The notes beneath the pieces are model-generated. The model was not told the origin of the DNA. It did not search any database and saw nothing but the letters and a program-made list of their open reading frames with translations. The position numbers and the translations under genes were made by a program. From Candidatus Nitrosocaldaceae archaeon (GTDB lineage: Archaea; Thermoproteota; Nitrososphaeria; Nitrososphaerales; Nitrosocaldaceae): a stretch of 64,000 bases of DNA. The stretch's first letter is position 1; the number at the start of each line of letters is the position of its first letter. Positions 53,276 through 62,928 of the stretch are shown here, one piece after another. Where the stretch lies: NCBI GenBank assembly GCA_026002835.1, contig BPGC01000004.1, positions 62,001-126,000 on the forward strand, read 5' to 3'.

Positions 53276-53395
53276 TTATTGGTTTGTTAGTTCAAAATGT
53301 AGTTCTTGGTAACAATCTGTGCAAAACTCTTTATCATTTGTGTGTTCACAAGAGTATGTCTTTTTAACATCTTTTAGGCATCTTGCACAGATCAT
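53276..53395 (-). CDS. Small zinc-binding protein (39 aa)
   Basis: A 39-residue frame MICARCLKDVKKTYSCEHTN followed by DKEFCTDCYQELHFELTNQ. The pattern CxxC...C-E-H...CxxC gives up to six metal ligands. It lies 5 bp downstream of the next membrane-protein gene on the same strand and is probably co-transcribed. It resembles other tiny archaeal zinc ribbons; function unknown. Confidence 0.6.
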   Translation of the reverse strand: MICARCLKDVKKTYSCEHTNDKEFCTDCYQELHFELTNQ

Positions 53396-53399
53396 ATTC

Positions 53400-53777
53400 T
53401 CATGCCTTTCTTAATATCTTGATAATTCCCATTGCTAATACGATAATTCCCATTGCTAATACTCCATATGCTCCAGCAGCATTGTTTTCAGAGAATACAA
53501 CTGCTGAGATACCTCCGATTAGTATAAGTATTCCATTTATTATTAATAATATAGAAGTTATATTACTTCTCTCCCTTAATGAAACAAAGAATGCTGCAAT
53601 AGATAATGCAACCGCTCCTCCACCAAATCCTATTCCTCTAGCCATCTCATCCATAGGTAAGAAACCAGTCTTTCCTTGTCCTACTGCTGCATCAGCTCCA
53701 TAGATTATAAGTAATATCAAACCAGCAATGCTTAAACCTTCAGCAATCCTAACCCTACTTGATACTGTTACTGCCAT
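53400..53777 (-). CDS. Four-helix membrane protein (125 aa)
   Basis: 125 residues with four hydrophobic segments (AEGLSIAGLILLIIYGADAAV, GGGAVALSIAAFFVSL, ILLIINGILILIGGISAVVF, GVLAMGIIVLAMGII) and short loops. The last helix is partly built from a small in-frame tandem duplication (LAMGII twice). No family recognised. Confidence 0.62.
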   Translation of the reverse strand: MAVTVSSRVRIAEGLSIAGLILLIIYGADAAVGQGKTGFLPMDEMARGIGFGGGAVALSIAAFFVSLRERSNITSILLIINGILILIGGISAVVFSENNAAGAYGVLAMGIIVLAMGIIKILRKA

Positions 53778-53814
53778 AAGTATACTCCAACTTAATTACT
53801 AATAAATTATTACA

Positions 53815-54480
<666 letters not shown>

Positions 54481-54508
54481 CTATATGTTAGATAATATGA
54501 ATAAAAAA

Positions 54509-55015
54509 TTATCTTGTGAATAGTTGTGGTTTCCTCATCATTAGAACTCCTATTATAGTAATTGCTCCAAATGCTGCTAATACTCCTAAAGGAAACTCTG
54601 GAACTACATTGACACTAAACTCTACAGTCTCTGTAGGAATTGGCTGGAATAATATTCCTTGCACTTCAACTGTAATAGTATGGCTTCCTTGTGATAAGAA
54701 TACAAATGGAACAGTTATCTCACCTTCATTTGTATGAGTTAATGGAGTCCTAAATACCTCATTACCTTCAGCATCCTTTATAGAAACTACATAATCAACA
54801 TGTATTTGTGTTTTATTGGATCCTTTCTCTACAAATCTTATATCTAGTTTAGTCTGTTGTTCTGGCTCGATAGGAAATGGTTCGATCTTTAATTCGACAT
54901 CAACTGATTTAGCCTCCATTCGTATAGGTTCGCTGGCTTGAGCATATGCATTACTAATGCTGAATGATATTACCAGTGATAGTAGAGCTATGCTTGTAAA
55001 TAGAGCCCTTTTCAT
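54509..55015 (-). CDS. Secreted protein with PEFG-type C-terminal sorting signal
   Basis: 168 residues: signal peptide (MKRALFTSIALLSLVISFSI...AYA), an immunoglobulin-like beta domain (VDVELKIEPFPIEPEQQTKLDIRF) and a C-terminus VVPEFPLGVLAAFGAITIIGVLMM with basic tail. The P-E-F-x-x-G plus helix plus basic residues is the thaumarchaeal PEFG-CTERM sorting signal, probably processed by an archaeosortase. Extracellular role unknown. Confidence 0.82.
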   Translation of the reverse strand: MKRALFTSIALLSLVISFSISNAYAQASEPIRMEAKSVDVELKIEPFPIEPEQQTKLDIRFVEKGSNKTQIHVDYVVSIKDAEGNEVFRTPLTHTNEGEITVPFVFLSQGSHTITVEVQGILFQPIPTETVEFSVNVVPEFPLGVLAAFGAITIIGVLMMRKPQLFTR

Positions 55016-55177
55016 ATTTGTGTTAAGATGTCAGTTACTTATAAATTAATATATTTTAACCACCGTTTGATAGTCAAATAGTTGATTTTGATAGATTAAG
55101 AATAAGTATATTTATAATTAATAAGTTTTAGGAAGAAGAAACAAGCACTTATATCTGTGTTGATACGAATTGCGTAT

Positions 55178-55190
55178 ATTAGGAGGTTAA
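55178..55190 (+). promoter_or_regulatory. Strong Shine-Dalgarno before dnaG
   Basis: TTAGGAGGTTAAA lies about 10 bases before ATG 55198. A full anti-SD match is unusual in this mostly leaderless neighbourhood and fixes the start. Confidence 0.7.
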
Positions 55191-55197
55191 AAATAAC

Positions 55198-56325
55198 ATG
55201 CCTAATTCAACAGTTGTAAAATATCATGTTAAGATAAAGTTTGATGTTGATGGAATAGTAGAGAAGGCTGATATAATAGGAGCCCTCTTCGGACAGACCG
55301 AAGGTTTACTAGGACCAGAGATGAATCTTAACGAACTTCAAAGACTATCAAAAGTAGGAAGGATAGAGGTTGATATACATACTAAGCAGAATAGAACTTT
55401 CGGTAAAGTGCTAATACCTATGAGCACTGATATATCAACGGCAGCATTGATAGCAGCAGCAGTTGAAAGCATAGATAAAGTTGGACCATTTCCAGCAAAG
55501 TTTAGTTTAGATGCAATTGAAGATATTAGAGAGATAAAGAAGAGAAGCATAGTAGAGAGGGCTAAGAAGATAGTACAAGAATGGGCTACAAAGAGTATGA
55601 GTGAATCAAAGGAGATGCTAAAAGATATCTATGGAGCTGCTAGAGTAGGTAAATTAACCGTATTTGGACCAGAAAAGTTAGCATGTGGTTCTGGAATATA
55701 TGATACAGATTGGATAATACTAGTTGAAGGGAGAGCTGATGTTATAAATCTTCTTAGAGCTGGTTATGACAATGCAATCGCAATTGAAGGCGCTAGGATC
55801 GCTGATTCCGTAATAAAATTATGCAAAGATAAGAAGAAGGTTATAGCATTCCTAGATGGAGATAGAGCTGGAGATCTAATACTTAGAGAGTTAGAGAACA
55901 CAGTAAAGTTGGATAAAGTGGTTAGAGCTCCTCAAGGTAAAGAGGTTGAAGATTTAACACCAATGGAGATAATAGAGATATTGGATGAGGCTGTAAAATC
56001 TATTCAAGAGAAGAAGGTAGAGATAACAGATGAGTTCGATAAGAGAGTAGTTGAGGTATTTCCAGAGATAAATGAGACATTAGAAGCAGTAGGCTATGAT
56101 GAGAATATGAATGAAGTATTGAGAGTTCCAGTAAATGAGATAGTTAAAAGGTTACAAGATACAAAAGATGTTAGATATCTCATATTAGATGGTATAATTA
56201 CACAAAGATTGGTAGATACTGCTAGAGATGTTGGTGTTAAGTATATAATAGCACATAGGATTGCGGATATAAAGAAGCCCTCAGATATAACACTAAAAAC
56301 GTTTGGAGATCTAGGCATTACTTAA
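55198..56325 (+). CDS. dnaG: Archaeal DnaG-type primase / exosome-associated DnaG
   Basis: 375 residues with a central Toprim domain: ILVEGRADVINLLRAGYDNAIAIEGA and VIAFLDGDRAGDLILREL (DxD). The N-terminal archaeal extension has GALFGQTEGLLGPEMNLNELQR. In archaea this protein is mainly associated with the RNA-degrading exosome, where it binds poly(A)-rich RNA; priming activity has also been reported. Its length is on the short side for the family. Confidence 0.92.
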   Translation: MPNSTVVKYHVKIKFDVDGIVEKADIIGALFGQTEGLLGPEMNLNELQRLSKVGRIEVDIHTKQNRTFGKVLIPMSTDISTAALIAAAVESIDKVGPFPAKFSLDAIEDIREIKKRSIVERAKKIVQEWATKSMSESKEMLKDIYGAARVGKLTVFGPEKLACGSGIYDTDWIILVEGRADVINLLRAGYDNAIAIEGARIADSVIKLCKDKKKVIAFLDGDRAGDLILRELENTVKLDKVVRAPQGKEVEDLTPMEIIEILDEAVKSIQEKKVEITDEFDKRVVEVFPEINETLEAVGYDENMNEVLRVPVNEIVKRLQDTKDVRYLILDGIITQRLVDTARDVGVKYIIAHRIADIKKPSDITLKTFGDLGIT

Positions 56326-56362
56326 TGCTTAACTAATTATAACCCCCTTTCACATTTTTGAG

Positions 56363-57040
56363 TTGGTGGAATTAAGGCTTAAACATATACTATTATTGGC
56401 TGAATTGCTTAATAGAGGAGCTAGATATGCTTATGTAAATGTATCAACTAAAGATCTGGGAGAGATGCTTAATAGATCTCAGCAAGCAGCATCTAAACAT
56501 CTGTTAGAACTAGAAGAGTTAGGCTATATTGAGAGAATCAAGAGTGGTAGAGGATTCAAAGTTATGGTTACTGAGAAAGGTTATAATGAATTAAATAAAT
56601 TATCAATTATATTGAAGAATGCTTTAGAAGGTATAAGAGAGTTAGAGTTTAAAGGTGTGATAACTAAAGGCATGGGAGAGGGTGCTTATTATATATCATT
56701 AGAAGGTTATAAAAGGCAGTTCATAGATAAACTAGGGTTTGAGCCATATCCTGGTACATTGAATATAAGGCTTATAGATGATGCTTATAAGAATGCAAAG
56801 AGCGTTTTGAAGATGCAGCCTAGCATATTCATAGAAGGGTTTAGTGATGGAAAGAGAACTTATGGATGGGTTAAATGTTATAGAGCAAAGATAGATGGCA
56901 TAGATGGTGCTGTATTAATATTAGAGAGAACTCATCATGATGAGAGCATATTAGAGGTTATAGCGCCAGTCAAGATAGTTGAGAAGATAAACGCAGATTA
57001 TGGCTCAATAATAACTGTAAAAGTTAAATTGAAATCCTAA
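56363..57040 (+). CDS. ribK: CTP-dependent riboflavin kinase with N-terminal winged helix (RibK)
   Basis: 225 residues. Residues 1-90 are a MarR-like winged helix (DLGEMLNRSQQAASKHLLELEELGYIERIKSGRG). Residues ~95-225 form the archaeal riboflavin kinase: GVITKGMGEGAYYISLEGYK, LGFEPYPGTLNIRL and AVLILERTHHDESILEVIAPV. Fusion with a DNA-binding domain suggests it also regulates transcription, as known for archaeal RbkR proteins. It overlaps the convergent ribL gene by 4 bases. Confidence 0.92.
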   Translation: MVELRLKHILLLAELLNRGARYAYVNVSTKDLGEMLNRSQQAASKHLLELEELGYIERIKSGRGFKVMVTEKGYNELNKLSIILKNALEGIRELEFKGVITKGMGEGAYYISLEGYKRQFIDKLGFEPYPGTLNIRLIDDAYKNAKSVLKMQPSIFIEGFSDGKRTYGWVKCYRAKIDGIDGAVLILERTHHDESILEVIAPVKIVEKINADYGSIITVKVKLKS

Positions 57041-57657
57041 AAGTTATAGATCGATTTACCTAGCAATTCTTTGATCCTAGTACTTTTTAGATCTGGGATA
57101 GGAGAATCCAATCTAATAACTTGTATATTTAAACCACGTTTCTTACACTCTTCTGCTATTAAAGACTCCTCATGAACTTGATCATAACCTAAAGCAATTA
57201 TGTTAGGTCTAACATACTCTACACTCTTGAATATGTCTCCTTCCCTTCCTAATATGGCTGCATCTACGAACTTTAATGATCCTACTAACTCGCATCTAAG
57301 ATGTTCATTATGCATAGGCTTTTTTCCTTTGCTCTTTATAGCAGTGCTATCTCTAGCAATTACAACTACTAGAATATCACCTAATGATTTAGCAGATCTT
57401 AGAGTATGTATATGTCCAGGATGTATTATGTCAAATACACCTCCAGCAAATACAATCTTTAAACAATCTTTACCTTTATCAGTAATCCTAAGATCTCTAG
57501 TTATAAGATTCTGCTTATATAAATGATCCAATCTAGTCTCTAACAAACCTTCATCATATATACTATCCTTTAAAGCCTCTTTAGGATCTATAGATAATAG
57601 TCTAGCGCTATACAATATGCTTAATATCTTTTTATCAAGCCTATCCAATTCTTGCAC
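57037..57657 (-). CDS. ribL: FAD synthase-type nucleotidyltransferase (RibL) with N-terminal helical domain
   Basis: 206 residues: a short winged-helix-like N-terminus (KKILSILYSARLLSIDPKEALKDSIYDE) and a cytidylyltransferase core with FAGGVFDIIHPGHIHTLRSAKSLGDILVVVIARDSTA (HxGH) and the late motif IALGYDQVHEE. Archaeal RibL adenylates FMN to FAD. Tail-to-tail pairing with ribK puts the last two flavin-cofactor steps together. Confidence 0.87.
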   Translation of the reverse strand: MQELDRLDKKILSILYSARLLSIDPKEALKDSIYDEGLLETRLDHLYKQNLITRDLRITDKGKDCLKIVFAGGVFDIIHPGHIHTLRSAKSLGDILVVVIARDSTAIKSKGKKPMHNEHLRCELVGSLKFVDAAILGREGDIFKSVEYVRPNIIALGYDQVHEESLIAEECKKRGLNIQVIRLDSPIPDLKSTRIKELLGKSIYNF

Positions 57658-57735
57658 AATAATATATAGATCAATGGGTAATATAAAATAGTAGCATTGA
57701 AAGGTTTTTTAACCATTGAATGAATATGGCATGTT

Positions 57736-58728
57736 ATGAAACTGATATTATTGTTAGCATTATCTTTAGTTGCAACAGTAGAAGCCTATGCTAGTGAAGA
57801 TGTCTATATAACTGATATAAAGATAATTCCTAATAATCCGAAGATTAATGATACTATAGCACTAGAAGCAACCGTAGTAAATAATTCATTTAATACAATA
57901 GCATATCCATCCCTTTGCGACTCTCCATTAGATGCTAATTTCAGCAATAATATAGTAACTGAGTTTGGCATAGCATGTTTGGGATTTGGTATAGAAGTCT
58001 TAGAACCATTCCAGAACGCTACAGTTAGAGGACCAGCATCTGGAATATTTTATAAAGTTATAGATTATGGATTGACTAGAGCAAATATAACGTTTACTTA
58101 TCTAATAGATGATATAAAGGAAAGTGTAAGTAAAGAACTATCATTTATTATCAGTAATGATACTAGAAGTGTTAATAAAGAATTCTTTATGAGAATAAAC
58201 CAGACTGTGAAGTATAATGATCTAGAGATAACACTTATTGATATACTAGAAGATTCTAGATGTCCAATAGATGTAACTTGTTTTTGGGAAGGTGATGCAA
58301 AAGCGTTGTTATCTATAAAGAAGGATTTTATTGATAATTTCAATGTGACATTGCATGAACCATTGATTATAGATAACATTGCTATAAACCTAGAATCGCT
58401 AAAGCCAGATAGAAGATCAAATGATATTATAGAGAAAGATAAGTATCAAGCAAAGTTTGTTATATCTGAACCTAAAGAAAGTATGAAGTTTAAAGCGTAT
58501 AATGATGATATTGGTATGTTAGGAGTATTAGATCTAGATAATAATCAAGGTTTTGTGATAATGTTTGATGAGAAGAGAACTATTCTAGAGTTTAATATGG
58601 ATTATGATAAATGTAATAGGCTAAGCGCTTTATGCTTTAATGCAAACAATAAACATATAGAGATAGGAAGGGATTTCATGCTTATAGATAAAGCATATAT
58701 ACCTACAATTGATCTTAAATTAATCTAA
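57736..58728 (+). CDS. Secreted protein (330 aa), unknown function
   Basis: Signal peptide MKLILLLALSLVATVEAYA, then Asn-rich beta domains with many potential N-glycosylation sites. A conserved-looking disulfide candidate region is SRCPIDVTCFWEGDAKALLSI, and the tail has YDKCNRLSALCFN. The CPxDVxCxWEG segment recurs in many secreted archaeal and bacterial proteins of unknown role. There is no C-terminal anchor. It overlaps the convergent Lrp gene by 14 bases. Confidence 0.65.
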   Translation: MKLILLLALSLVATVEAYASEDVYITDIKIIPNNPKINDTIALEATVVNNSFNTIAYPSLCDSPLDANFSNNIVTEFGIACLGFGIEVLEPFQNATVRGPASGIFYKVIDYGLTRANITFTYLIDDIKESVSKELSFIISNDTRSVNKEFFMRINQTVKYNDLEITLIDILEDSRCPIDVTCFWEGDAKALLSIKKDFIDNFNVTLHEPLIIDNIAINLESLKPDRRSNDIIEKDKYQAKFVISEPKESMKFKAYNDDIGMLGVLDLDNNQGFVIMFDEKRTILEFNMDYDKCNRLSALCFNANNKHIEIGRDFMLIDKAYIPTIDLKLI

Positions 58729-59164
58729 AATCCTCTTTTATTGTATTTAATACTATATGAGTATTAGTCTTCTCTACCCCTTCAGTATTGTTAAGATCTT
58801 TTATGAATGAATCTAACTCTTCAATACTCTTGAATTTTGCTATAACTATTGCATCATAAACGCCTGTAGTATCATATACAGCACATACGGAACTATTTTT
58901 AGCTATCTCATCATCTATATCCAATATCTTTCCATCTTTACTGCTAACCTCGATTATTGCAGTTATGCTAAAACCTAGCATTTTATGATCCAATATTGCC
59001 GAATAATATTTGATCAACCCAGATCTCTCTAAAGCTTTTACCCTCTTCAATATTGTTGTAGGAGATACATCTAATATGTATGCCAGTTGATGATAAGAAC
59101 GTTTAGAGTTTATTAACAATTCCTTTAGTATACGAATGTCCAAATGATCCAGTTTAATATGCAT
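58715..59164 (-). CDS. Lrp/AsnC family transcriptional regulator
   Basis: 149 residues: an N-terminal helix-turn-helix (LDIRILKELLINSKRSYHQLAYILDVSPTTILKRVKALERSGLI) and a RAM ligand-binding domain (AIIEVSSKDGKILDIDDEIAK... VYDTTGVYDAIVIAKF). It is divergent from the membrane protein gene at 59268, whose promoter region it may control. Confidence 0.9.
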   Translation of the reverse strand: MHIKLDHLDIRILKELLINSKRSYHQLAYILDVSPTTILKRVKALERSGLIKYYSAILDHKMLGFSITAIIEVSSKDGKILDIDDEIAKNSSVCAVYDTTGVYDAIVIAKFKSIEELDSFIKDLNNTEGVEKTNTHIVLNTIKEDFRLI

Positions 59165-59267
59165 ATTAGTTAATGAATATCAACTATAATATATCTTTTA
59201 TTGAACATATATCCATCACTCAATAAGAAAATTATTTATTTATAAATTGCGAAATATAGTATTGGTG

Positions 59268-59789
59268 ATGAGTATGTATGAGTTGAAGATTGATTATATA
59301 AAGTCTGGCGCATTAGCTGGGCTATTTGGAGCATGGGCTATCTTTGGCTTATTACTGCTAGTAGACTCTACATTAGGATTTGAACCTGGAACGCTCTATA
59401 AAGTAATAGCATTAGCATTTAACTTTGAGTTAGCAAATGCTGTCTATATAGGCTTCTTGTCGCATATGATAACTGGAGTTGTTATAGGAGTGTTATTTGG
59501 AGTAGCAACTAGCATGATAAAGCCAACTGCATTAAGGATAATACCATTAGGAGTAGTAACTGGAGCAGTAGCGTGGTTCGCTCTATTTATGCCATTAACG
59601 ATGTTCGTTGTAACACCATCACTAGCAAATATAGCAAATATGCTTAACGAACCAATGCTAGTAAAGATAGCAGAAGAGCCATTATTCATTGCTGGAGCGT
59701 TATCAATGCACCTAGTATATGGAATTGTATTAGGCTTGACTCACTACTTTGGTATAGCTGAAGTTCCTAGGATCAGCATTAAAGTATAA
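59268..59789 (+). CDS. Integral membrane protein (thaumarchaeal type)
   Basis: About 173 residues from ATG 59268, chosen because a TATA run (TTATTTATAAA) lies ~27 bases upstream; a TTG at 59247 would lie too near it. Four to five hydrophobic segments (ALAGLFGAWAIFGLLLLV, VYIGFLSHMITGVVIGVLFG, LGVVTGAVAWFALFMPLTMFVV, LFIAGALSMHLVYGIVLGL) contain conserved-looking His residues within helices. No transporter family is recognised. Confidence 0.68.
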   Translation: MSMYELKIDYIKSGALAGLFGAWAIFGLLLLVDSTLGFEPGTLYKVIALAFNFELANAVYIGFLSHMITGVVIGVLFGVATSMIKPTALRIIPLGVVTGAVAWFALFMPLTMFVVTPSLANIANMLNEPMLVKIAEEPLFIAGALSMHLVYGIVLGLTHYFGIAEVPRISIKV

Positions 59790-60722
59790 TCAAACCTTTT
59801 CTTTTAACAATTCTTGAATTATTTTTTCTGCGATAACATTTGCTGCTAGTTCTTGTGCTTCCTTTGTTTGCGCACCTATGTGAGGTGTACATATTATATT
59901 TTGCAATCTTATCAAATCTAGATTTCTAGGTGGTTCTTCTTCAAATACATCTAATGCAGCTCCAGCAATCTTATTATTCTTCAAGGCTTCATATAATGCA
60001 TCTTCATCTATTACCGCACCTCTAGATGTGTTTATAATATAAGCTGTATTCTTCATCAATGCTAGTTTATCTTTGTTTATCATATGCCTAGTATGATCAG
60101 TTAATGGTACATGCAAGGTTACAAAATCTGAGCTTTTAAGTAATGTATCTAGATCTGTTACTATCATGTTTGTCTCTCTTATAAATTGCTGATCTATACT
60201 AACAACATCATATCCAATAAGATTCATTCCTAAAGCTCTAGCAAGCCTTCCTATCCTTCTTCCAATCTTTCCAACTCCAACTATACCAAGATATTTGCCT
60301 TTCAATTCTATACCAACCAACTCCTTCTTTATCCATTTACCTTCTTTCATGCTAGCATCTGCTCTAGTAATTCCTCTAGCAAGACTTATCATTAAACCTA
60401 GAACTAGTTCTGCTACTGAACTCATAGCAGCTTCTTCAGCATTTAGTACCTTGATACCTTTAGCTTTAGCATATTCAACATCGATATTATCTAATCCAAC
60501 TCCAACTCTAGCTATTATCTTTAAATTACTAGCATCTATCAGATCTTTCCTAACCTTAGTTCTACTTCTAACTATAAGTATATCATAATCTTTGATAATA
60601 TTCATTAATTCATCTTTATCTATTCCAGGTTTATATGAAACATCTAATCCTTGCTTCTTCAATATCTCGATACCTTTTTCATCAATCTCATCAGTGATTA
60701 TAACTTTAGCATTAACTTGCAT
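59790..60722 (-). CDS. serA: D-3-phosphoglycerate dehydrogenase-like (SerA)
   Basis: About 310 residues from ATG 60722 (MQVNAKVIITDE). 2-hydroxyacid dehydrogenase motifs: NAD-binding GIVGVGKIGRRIGRLARALG, the RSRTKV substrate loop, INTSRGAVIDEDAL with catalytic Arg, EEEPP, and CTPHIGAQTKEAQ with catalytic His. It is the short form without an ACT domain. The first step of serine synthesis is likely; related glyoxylate/hydroxypyruvate reductases are the alternative. Confidence 0.85.
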   Translation of the reverse strand: MQVNAKVIITDEIDEKGIEILKKQGLDVSYKPGIDKDELMNIIKDYDILIVRSRTKVRKDLIDASNLKIIARVGVGLDNIDVEYAKAKGIKVLNAEEAAMSSVAELVLGLMISLARGITRADASMKEGKWIKKELVGIELKGKYLGIVGVGKIGRRIGRLARALGMNLIGYDVVSIDQQFIRETNMIVTDLDTLLKSSDFVTLHVPLTDHTRHMINKDKLALMKNTAYIINTSRGAVIDEDALYEALKNNKIAGAALDVFEEEPPRNLDLIRLQNIICTPHIGAQTKEAQELAANVIAEKIIQELLKEKV

Positions 60723-60781
60723 ATCAGCAATAATATAGAAGAGGTAATTAAACCTAACAATCTTCAATAATAACCTTTATA

Positions 60782-61222
60782 TTGGAAATAGAACCAATTT
60801 TAACCTTAAGTGAGCAATATATGAATAATTATATCCTAAGAATAGCAAAAGATGAATGGATTAGATTGGTATTTGGTAAGAAGGTTTATTATACTGCAAT
60901 GAGAAGAAGATGGAAGCCTTCTAGTAAGATATTATTTGTAAAGAGGATGGATAGAGGTGATTCTTTGATAGGTTATGGGATAATAGATGATATTATAGAT
61001 TTAGATGATATATCTGGAAAAGAGAGAGAGCTTTGTTTGAATAACGGCTGGATCAAGAAATTGATATTTAGTAAGATGATCAAATTTGAACCGCCAATAT
61101 TAATAAAAGATACCGAGATTGCAGAATGGCCTCAAAAAGGTGCGTTATTACATGGTGCTCCTATAACTGATGAACAATTAGAAGAAGTAATCAAACTTAG
61201 TAAGGTTAGGATAGCACATTAA
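60782..61222 (+). CDS. DUF365/PUA-like archaeal protein
   Basis: 146 residues starting TTG. Pattern: RIAKDEWIRLVFGKKVYYTAMRRRWKPSSKILFVKRMDRGDSLIGYGIID, then a C-terminal ALLHGAPITDEQLEEVIKLSK. The layout matches small archaeal proteins with a PUA/ASCH-like beta barrel that bind RNA. The assignment is tentative. Confidence 0.55.
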   Translation: MEIEPILTLSEQYMNNYILRIAKDEWIRLVFGKKVYYTAMRRRWKPSSKILFVKRMDRGDSLIGYGIIDDIIDLDDISGKERELCLNNGWIKKLIFSKMIKFEPPILIKDTEIAEWPQKGALLHGAPITDEQLEEVIKLSKVRIAH

Positions 61223-61390
61223 ATATTGATTATTTTTAGCGCTTTATATTAATAATATAATGTTAATACTATTATTAAATTGACAAGCTTATTGAATATT
61301 GATATTTTTTTAGCATGGAGAGAAGGCTCTAGATAAATGTTCTATATTTTTAATGATGAAAATAACCATAAAGTTAATTAACTACCATGT

Positions 61391-62887
61391 ATGTACCATA
61401 AGATAATGACGAACACATACAGATTATTATCATTAGTAGCAGTAGTAGCAGTAGCGTCAATATTACTAACATCAACATTCTTAACATCTCCTATAGATAC
61501 TACAGAACAAAAAACAACACTTACAAATGAGCGTGTTAGACCAGACGCTGAATATTTAGCAAAGATGGAGCAAGAGATGGAGCAATTAAGACTAGATAAA
61601 GAAGTGGCTGATGTTATAAGACATTCTGGAGGTCTAGCGTTATTTGTGAGTGGTGCAACAGCACTAACTGAAGAAGAAGCTATGGCATTAGCAGAAGAAG
61701 GAAGAGAGATCAAGGAGTTTACTCTAATTGGTAGATCTGTTGACCTACCAATAATGGGCGGTACTCCAGAAGAACCAGCTATGTATAAAGCTATGACATT
61801 TAATGAGCAAGTTCCAGGACCAACTATTAGAGTAAAGCAAGGAGATATAATCAAACTAACTCTAACTGTACCATCTGATGAACCAGTTGCACATGGTAGA
61901 AGTATACACATTGCACAAGGCAGTGTAGTTCCATCAATCCTAGCAGTAATGCCAGGAGAGAGTAGGACTTCCTACTTTATAGCAGAATACCCTGGTACAT
62001 GGAAATACCATTGTACTGGTGTTAATGTAGCAGATATGGATAGACATGTATTATCTGGTATGTATGGAATGGTTATAGTAGATCCAGTAGATGGTTACAA
62101 ACCATTGATAGTAAGATACACTGAAGTAGTAGATGGTGAGGTTCAAGAAACAATAAAAAGATACTCAGCAGAAGCATATGAGTTACAATTCCAGTTTAAT
62201 CACCTATATCTAGATGAGAATGGTAATTATGACTTTACTAAAATGGTAAATAATGATAAGACACAAGCAGTAATGAATGGAATGGCATTTGGTTACATGC
62301 CAAATGATACAATAGATCAAGCAATAAATGGAGATGCTAATAAGGATATATTGCCAATACAACCATGGCAATCTTTTGAAGGTCAGTATAGGAGTCAAGT
62401 AGTATATGTGCCAACTAATGAACATATAAGAATATTTGTAGAAAACCATGGTAATGATGTAGTATTCCTACACTTTATAGGAGAGATCTTTGATAGAGTT
62501 ACAATGGGTAACAGGATTCAAGCAGAAGGTGTGGAGTCATGGGGCGTTCCTGGTTCAACTGGAGCAATTCTAGAATTAGTATTTGAACAGCCTGGTGTAT
62601 ATGTATTTGCAAACCATGATTACTCAAGTACTATGACTGGACATGTTGCAATATTTGTAGCAGGTAACTTCTTCAAAGAACAATTAAGAGATGATCTAGG
62701 AGATGCTGTAGATGAGATTAACTACTATGCTGAGGTATTAGGTAATCCAAGTGATGCTATTCCACCACCTGGTGAGCAGACTATACCATGGCCTAAATAT
62801 AACATACATGGCTTATACACAGATGAGAGAGCTGCAGAGATAGCTACTGAGATAGAACAATGGTACCCAGACATAGAACAAGCATAA
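61391..62887 (+). CDS. nirK: Copper-containing nitrite reductase-like multicopper oxidase (NirK)
   Basis: 498 residues with a Sec-type signal (MTNTYRLLSLVAVVAVASIL; a second in-frame Met lies 5 residues in). Two cupredoxin domains. The type-1 copper site includes YPGTWKYHCTGVNVADMDRHVLSGMYGMVIVD (Cys, His, Met). The type-2 site His residues come from AHGRSIHI, the YHC pair and VVFLHFIGEIF. An N-terminal extension of ~110 residues is helical. In ammonia-oxidising archaea such enzymes handle nitrite/NO during ammonia oxidation. The copper ligands appear complete. Confidence 0.9.
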   Translation: MYHKIMTNTYRLLSLVAVVAVASILLTSTFLTSPIDTTEQKTTLTNERVRPDAEYLAKMEQEMEQLRLDKEVADVIRHSGGLALFVSGATALTEEEAMALAEEGREIKEFTLIGRSVDLPIMGGTPEEPAMYKAMTFNEQVPGPTIRVKQGDIIKLTLTVPSDEPVAHGRSIHIAQGSVVPSILAVMPGESRTSYFIAEYPGTWKYHCTGVNVADMDRHVLSGMYGMVIVDPVDGYKPLIVRYTEVVDGEVQETIKRYSAEAYELQFQFNHLYLDENGNYDFTKMVNNDKTQAVMNGMAFGYMPNDTIDQAINGDANKDILPIQPWQSFEGQYRSQVVYVPTNEHIRIFVENHGNDVVFLHFIGEIFDRVTMGNRIQAEGVESWGVPGSTGAILELVFEQPGVYVFANHDYSSTMTGHVAIFVAGNFFKEQLRDDLGDAVDEINYYAEVLGNPSDAIPPPGEQTIPWPKYNIHGLYTDERAAEIATEIEQWYPDIEQA

Positions 62888-62928
62888 CTTCCTACATATT
62901 TTTATTATTGATAAAATTCAATTAAATT

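Noticed and set aside
53413..53470. Tandem direct repeat at the end of the four-helix membrane gene as a regulatory repeat
   Set aside because: It is in frame and encodes a repeated membrane-helix segment, so it is better explained as a small coding duplication.
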